DNA of 64,000 bases from CAWCUK01 sp963798775 (GTDB lineage Bacteria; Bacteroidota; Ignavibacteria; Ignavibacteriales; Ignavibacteriaceae). This document shows, one piece after another, positions 59,763 to 64,000 of this stretch. The position numbers and the translations under genes were made by a program. The stretch spans positions 1,674,001-1,738,000 of the forward strand of contig CAWCUK010000001.1 in NCBI GenBank assembly GCA_963798775.1, given 5' to 3'. Position 1 is the stretch's first letter; each line of letters starts with the position of its first letter. A model generated the notes under the pieces. It saw only the letters and a program-made list of their open reading frames with translations. It made no database searches and was not told where the DNA came from.

Positions 59763-60015
59763 TATTTCATTGGACAAAATAAGGAACAAAGTAAGTAAAA
59801 TACTTTTAGATTATGGCAGCAGAGTTCAATATTCCGTTTTTGAAAGTGATATGAATGAGCAAGAAATGAAAAAAGTATTAAAAAAAATTAAAGAATTGAT
59901 TGACCCCGCTACAGATAATGTAAAATTTTACGACCTTTGTACGGCTTGTGAAAAAAAAACTTTGAGTATTGGTGTAGATAAGTCTTATTTTGTCCCGAAA
60001 ACATTAGTAATTTAA
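59743..60015 (+). CDS. cas2: Cas2
   Basis: 90 residues from the ATG at 59743 (M-Y-L-I-T-Y-D-I-S), overlapping cas1 by 20 bases. Typical ferredoxin-like pattern: Y-D-I-S-L-D-K-I-R-N-K-V, G-S-R-V-Q-Y-S-V-F-E and the final F-V-P-K-T-L-V-I. The array 2 leader begins directly after the stop. Cas2 bridges the Cas1 dimers in the spacer-integration complex. Confidence 0.93.
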   Translation: MYLITYDISLDKIRNKVSKILLDYGSRVQYSVFESDMNEQEMKKVLKKIKELIDPATDNVKFYDLCTACEKKTLSIGVDKSYFVPKTLVI

Positions 60016-60021
60016 AAGTTA

Positions 60022-60257
60022 CTAACCTATTGCGATTTTTAAAAAAATAGCTTATTTTTAGCTATAAGTTACTATAATATAAGAAGATACAAGAAAAAAC
60101 GCTTAAAAAGAGGTTACGGAAAGCCCATAACATCTTTTATCTAAAGCAGTTACAGCGCCGCCAGCTCTTTGAAAATCTGAAAAATCCGTGTCTCAAAATG
60201 AGGTTACGGAAAAAGGCCTCTTAAGCCATTATTATACAATAAGTTATAAAGGGTACT
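60022..60257 (+). promoter_or_regulatory. CRISPR array 2 leader
   Basis: 236 bases, aligned along its length with the array 1 leader. Two copies of GAGGTTACGGAAA (60110-60122 and 60200-60212) lie 90 bases apart, as in leader 1. The first copy happens to give GGAAA, 17 bases, TCTAA (60118-60144), which matches the ECF-type promoter outside its TT start; leader 1 does not keep the TCTAA. Confidence 0.8.
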
Positions 60258-62195
60258 GTCAGAATTACACTTCCTTGATTAAAAGGATTGAGACCGAGCA
60301 ATTACTGATACCTTGATATGCATACCAGTTATAGCGTCAGAATTACACTTCCTTGATTAAAAGGATTGAGACTTACCAGTCAATTGATACGCTATGCTAT
60401 CTACGTCAGAATTACACTTCCTTGATTAAAAGGATTGAGACTATTACAATCTAATCTGATCAGCTTGTACATTATAATGTCAGAATTACACTTCCTTGAT
60501 TAAAAGGATTGAGACTAATAGATTCGCACGTTAATAGCCATGAACTATATCATCGTCAGAATTACACTTCCTTGATTAAAAGGATTGAGACCGATGATTC
60601 GATCTTGTACGTGATACTAGACATTATTCTGCGTCAGAATTACACTTCCTTGATTAAAAGGATTGAGACTCATTACATGTCTGATCTTGTTAGCATTCAT
60701 GGTCAGAATTACACTTCCTTGATTAAAAGGATTGAGACTCTAATCTGAGTTCATCATTACAGCTACTGCATTATCGTCAGAATTACATTCCTTGATTAAA
60801 AGGATTGAGACTTGAACGACTATTCTATGTTAGTCAAGCATATTGCGTCAGAATTACACTTCCTTGATTAAAAGGATTGAGACTACATTATTGCCATTGA
60901 AATACAACTACCGTCTATTCAGCGTCAGAATTACACTTCCTTGATTAAAAGGATTGAGACTTATCTTGCAGCTATTATGACTATGCTAATGATCATAGTT
61001 CGTCAGAATTACACTTCCTTGATTAAAAGGATTGAGACCATAGATTCTAGTGATCTACCATGATTCTCAACTTACGTCAGAATTACACTTCCTTGATTAA
61101 AAGGATTGAGACTCATGTCGACTCATTTACTTATGTATCGGTCTAATCTATCGTCAGAATTACACTTCCTTGATTAAAAGGATTGAGACTAGATTCTAGA
61201 TAACCTATCAATGTACGAATCTAGACTTCGTCAGAATTACACTTCCTTGATTAAAAGGATTGAGACTTCATTCTATGAAATACTAATTCTTTAGTCATGT
61301 ATACTTGTCAGAATTACACTTCCTTGATTAAAAGGATTGAGACTTTATGATCAATATCAACGTACTTCATAGTTATTTGCTACGTCAGAATTACACTTCC
61401 TTGATTAAAAGGATTGAGACTATCATTTTATAAATCACTGTGCTTATATCGTCAGTATTACGTCAGAATTACACTTCCTTGATTAAAAGGATTGAGACCT
61501 ATCATACTAAATTGTACTGCATTAATATCGTTCATTGCGTCAGAATTACACTTCCTTGATTAAAAGGATTGAGACATTGATCTGATTCAATCGTACACTG
61601 TTCTCGCAATTATTGTCAGAATTACACTTCCTTGATTAAAAGGATTGAGACGCTAATAGTCGATTATACTCTCGTACGAAGTTACAATTCGTCAGAATTA
61701 CACTTCCTTGATTAAAAGGATTGAGACTACTGAAATAATCATCAATGCTATCATTATACCATTTATACGTCAGAATTACACTTCCTTGATTAAAAGGATT
61801 GAGACTCCAATGTGAGCTACTTCTCAATACAGTATACTAATCTCAACGTCAGAATTACACTTCCTTGATTAAAAGGATTGAGACTAGCATGATTACCGTA
61901 ACTGTTATGAGCTGAGTATCATGCGTCAGAATTACATTCCTTGATTAAAAGGATTGAGACTTCGAATATGCATTCCACACTGTATTGCTAAAGTCGTTTG
62001 CGTCAGAATTACACTTCCTTGATTAAAAGGATTGAGACACAGTATATGTCTAAAGCAGTTCTGGTAATACATCTGTGAATTATTCGAGTCAGAATTACAC
62101 TTCCTTGATTAAAAGGATTGAGACAGAATCGGAATAATTCGATAGGACTAACTAATTTAGATTACGTCAGAATTACACTTCCTTGATTAAAAGGA
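60258..62195 (+). CRISPR. CRISPR array 2: 26 repeats, 25 spacers
   Basis: 37-base repeat starting GTCAGAATTACACTTCC and ending AAAAGGATTGAGAC, very similar to array 1. I count 25 near-complete copies plus a last one cut after AAAAGGA (62166-62195). Two internal repeats (60776 and 61925) lack one C. The hairpin stem TCCTT/AAGGA is kept while the loop differs from array 1. Spacers are about 32-41 bases. Read on the plus strand, directly after cas2. Confidence 0.97.
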
Positions 62196-63048
62196 CTTCG
62201 GCGGCAAAGCCGCAATTAAGAATGAACAATTGGGGAATTGCTAAATAAGATATGTGGAAAGTTAATTCAATTTCTTTAGGATTAACTGGTTGGATTGGTT
62301 AAAGGCGAAGATTTCCGCAAAGTGCCCGGAAGATGCTGAAACAAGTTCAGCATGACACTTTTTTTCAACATACGAATTGAGTGGTTATTTATTAAAGGAA
62401 TTGTTTTGGAGCTTTTATCTTGGTAATAGAAAATAAATAATCTTGGTATTAAACCACGTCAGAATTACACTTCCTTGATTAAAAGGACTTCGGCGGCAAA
62501 GCCGCAATTACCAATTACTAATTAAAAATCGGAGAAAAAACCAATAAAGGAGAGAATAAATTTGGTTTGAATACTTGATTCAAGTTTTCGTGAAGCCGAA
62601 CAAGTGGTATAAATTAATTTAGAGTTACAAACAGAGCCGAATTTCAGTGCTTTCTTAAAATTAATATTGTAATTATTCATTGTTCATTGCGCAGCCAACG
62701 GCGGCAAAGTCATTCGTGCAACATCCATCTTGCTTTCATAAAATGCGGCGTAGCCGTATAATCTTTGTAATAAATTTAATCCCGAAAATAACAAAACAGC
62801 ATAGCTGTGAAATCTAAAAATCAATACTTTGCCTTCAGCATGGATTTGCTCTAAGTGAATGGATGAAGGTTGAACGGCAGAATGATTTATCTTGGAAAGA
62901 AACGATTCCACGTTGCTCACCGTTTCAAATACTAATCCTCACACCAACCTTTTAATTATAATTATTTATTGCGCGGCCCCGCTGCTTCTTTAGAATTATC
63001 TGAAAACAAAGAGACATTTATAAATCCGGAAAAATTTTGGATTCCGTT
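62196..63048. other. Gene-free trailer of array 2
   Basis: CTTCGGCGGCAAAGCCGCAA follows both the truncated last repeat and the orphan repeat end at 62458. The 62488-62545 part matches the end of the array 1 trailer (CCAATTACTAATTAAAAAT and GGAGAAAAAACCAAT). Other small hairpins (GCGGCGTAGCCGT, CAGCATAGCTG) occur. The open frame on the minus strand at 62684-62920 reads through these repeats and is not supported. Confidence 0.65.
62458..62487 (+). repeat. Orphan truncated CRISPR repeat
   Basis: First 30 bases of the array 2 repeat, cut at exactly the same point (AAAAGGA) and followed by the same CTTCGGCGGC as the true last repeat. This indicates duplication of the array end. Confidence 0.85.
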
Positions 63049-63077
63049 TTGGGTAAAATTGAAAACCGCCTCTCTTA
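63049..63077 (+). promoter_or_regulatory. ECF-type promoter, divergent variant
   Basis: TTGGGTA (63049-63055), 17 bases, TCTTA (63073-63077). It lies 66 bases before the next site, in tandem. Confidence 0.45.
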
Positions 63078-63114
63078 TAAAGAGATAGCGAAGGGAAAAA
63101 AATAAGTTATAAAG

Positions 63115-63143
63115 TTGGAAAAAATAAGAAATAGATACTCTAA
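63115..63143 (+). promoter_or_regulatory. ECF-type promoter upstream of 63187
   Basis: TTGGAAA (63115-63121), 17 bases, TCTAA (63139-63143), 44 bases before the ATG. Confidence 0.7.
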
Positions 63144-63186
63144 CATAATAACAAACCTAAAACACTAATTAAAATCGGAAGTACCA

Positions 63187-63564
63187 ATGTTTCTAAATCA
63201 TTTAAAACATTTTATGCCTAATAAAGATGCTCGGCTTGCGGTAATTATTCATGCCGCTAGTGCAGAAGCTTCAATAGTGGGATTAGCAACCGCGCAAGTT
63301 CCGGGGGATCGTGTTATTATAGGGGGAGTACAAATTATGATGATTATAGAAATTGCCGGAGAGTTTGGATATAGTCTTTCTAAATCCACGGCACAAGCAC
63401 TTTTTAGATCTGCGATTGCTTCCGCTATAGGCCCGGAAATGGTGAACCAAATATTGAAATACATTCCGGGAGCGGGTAACCTAATAAATGGTTCGGTTGC
63501 CTTTTCCATTACACAAACTATAGGATGGGCGACTGTAGGATATTACAAAAATCTTAAAGGTTGA
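63187..63564 (+). CDS. DUF697-like small hydrophobic protein
   Basis: 125 residues, largely hydrophobic and glycine/alanine-rich (A-S-I-V-G-L-A-T-A-Q-V-P-G, I-I-G-G-V-Q-I-M-M, A-I-A-S-A-I-G-P, Y-I-P-G-A-G-N-L-I-N-G). This is like the stand-alone DUF697/YcjF-type region found in membrane-associated GTPases, without the GTPase. Its function is unknown. Two tandem ECF-type sites precede it. Confidence 0.6.
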   Translation: MFLNHLKHFMPNKDARLAVIIHAASAEASIVGLATAQVPGDRVIIGGVQIMMIIEIAGEFGYSLSKSTAQALFRSAIASAIGPEMVNQILKYIPGAGNLINGSVAFSITQTIGWATVGYYKNLKG

Positions 63565-63764
63565 AGTATTTTTTTCAAGAAGCTTTTACGGCGGGTGTTA
63601 GTCCTTCGGAAGGCGCTTAAATAGTTCTGAAACGCTGCTTCCGAAAGCTTACATGGTGGGAAATAAACAAATTTATTTTTCATACAGGCTTTTATTTGGT
63701 CTTGGCTAATCCGCGTTTAATTTCTTCATTTATTAAAAAACATTTTTTCGAAAGGAGCGGTTAT

Positions 63765-64000
63765 ATGCTTTGCAAAGGCGGTGAGTGGGTAAGATTTAAA
63801 GTCAGTGTTTTTATTGATAGTAATTATATTATTCTAGGAGGTACATATGGAGTAGTTGCCGATGTGCCGTACGGTTATGTTTGCACTCCGGGTATTTCTA
63901 CTATGATTTATCCTGTTGGCGCCGAAGAACCTTATGGCTGCAGCGATGAATGGTTTGATATCTTGGAAAGTGAACCTAGTGAAGAGGATATTGCGGCGTC
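63765..64000 (+). CDS. Hypothetical protein (3' end outside window)
   Basis: AAAGGAG lies eight bases before an ATG, and the frame stays open to the edge (78 codons). It starts M-L-C-K-G-G-E-W-V-R-F-K and includes G-G-T-Y-G-V-V-A-D-V-P-Y-G and D-E-W-F-D-I-L-E-S-E. Several glycines and aromatic residues suggest a small beta-rich protein. No family recognised. The 200 bases before it show no promoter of the shared ECF type. Confidence 0.5.
   Translation, partial: MLCKGGEWVRFKVSVFIDSNYIILGGTYGVVADVPYGYVCTPGISTMIYPVGAEEPYGCSDEWFDILESEPSEEDIAA

Noticed and set aside
60509..60748. Open frame inside array 2
   Set aside because: It consists of CRISPR repeats and spacers; the same holds for the minus-strand frame at 61636-61827.
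62684..62920. Minus-strand frame of 78 codons
   Set aside because: It runs through small dispersed hairpins (GCGGCGTAGCCGT and similar) and shows no ribosome site or family likeness.
32861..63143. Sigma-54 explanation for the shared promoter
   Set aside because: Sigma-54 sites need GG and GC about ten bases apart (TGGCAC, TTGCA); here the halves are 17 bases apart and lack GC.

Overview
The window looks like a piece of an AT-rich Ignavibacteria/Bacteroidetes-type chromosome. The clearest clue is a secreted protein (25355-26440) ending in a type IX secretion sorting domain that opens with NYPNPFNPST, a wording typical of Ignavibacteria and relatives. Two-component propeller sensors fused to SpoIIE phosphatases, a PepSY-like periplasmic protein and DUF4398/OmpA lipoproteins fit. 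I see no rRNA or tRNA gene. About twenty genes are broken by one-base indels, often in conserved families with the frame recovered at once. Many of these may be assembly errors rather than true pseudogenes; the efflux locus at 18.9-20 kb is more thoroughly decayed.

Layout. 1-14.7 kb: a partner-switching signalling cluster (STAS protein, four SpoIIE-type phosphatases, two of them large periplasmic propeller sensors, a receiver, and a histidine kinase with six GAF domains). 14.9 kb: a candidate small structured RNA with a terminator. 15.2-24 kb: an OmpR-type two-component system, a PepSY-like protein and a decayed TolC/adaptor/RND efflux operon. 24.4-32.7 kb: three NarL-type regulators (one broken), an ice-binding-like secreted protein, lipoproteins, an unusual YidB-domain histidine kinase and an alcohol dehydrogenase. 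Five of these transcription units share an upstream element (TAG, then TTTCATCC).

32.9-64 kb is a defence-type region: sbcCD, a first CRISPR array (33 repeats), a RecD-like helicase, an EcsC-family protein, a small protein resembling CRISPR-accessory ring-nuclease families, a radical SAM/SPASM peptide-modification cluster with three tandem 27-28 residue precursor peptides, a DUF2130 gene, a CARF nuclease, a complete subtype III-D effector operon (cas10, cas7, csx10, double cas7, csx19, cas7 with insertion, cas6), cas1-cas2 and a second, paralogous array (26 repeats).

The most interesting signal is a shared promoter. TTGGAAA, exactly 17 bases, then TCTAA (or a close variant) precedes eleven positions: upstream of sbcCD, the small membrane protein, the helicase, ecsC, the radical SAM operon, several small genes, the DUF2130-CARF-III-D operon, cas1-cas2 and the last DUF697-like gene. 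The form resembles an ECF sigma factor promoter. It suggests that type III-D CRISPR immunity, a peptide natural product cluster and DNA-processing enzymes are switched on together. The sigma factor itself is not in this window.
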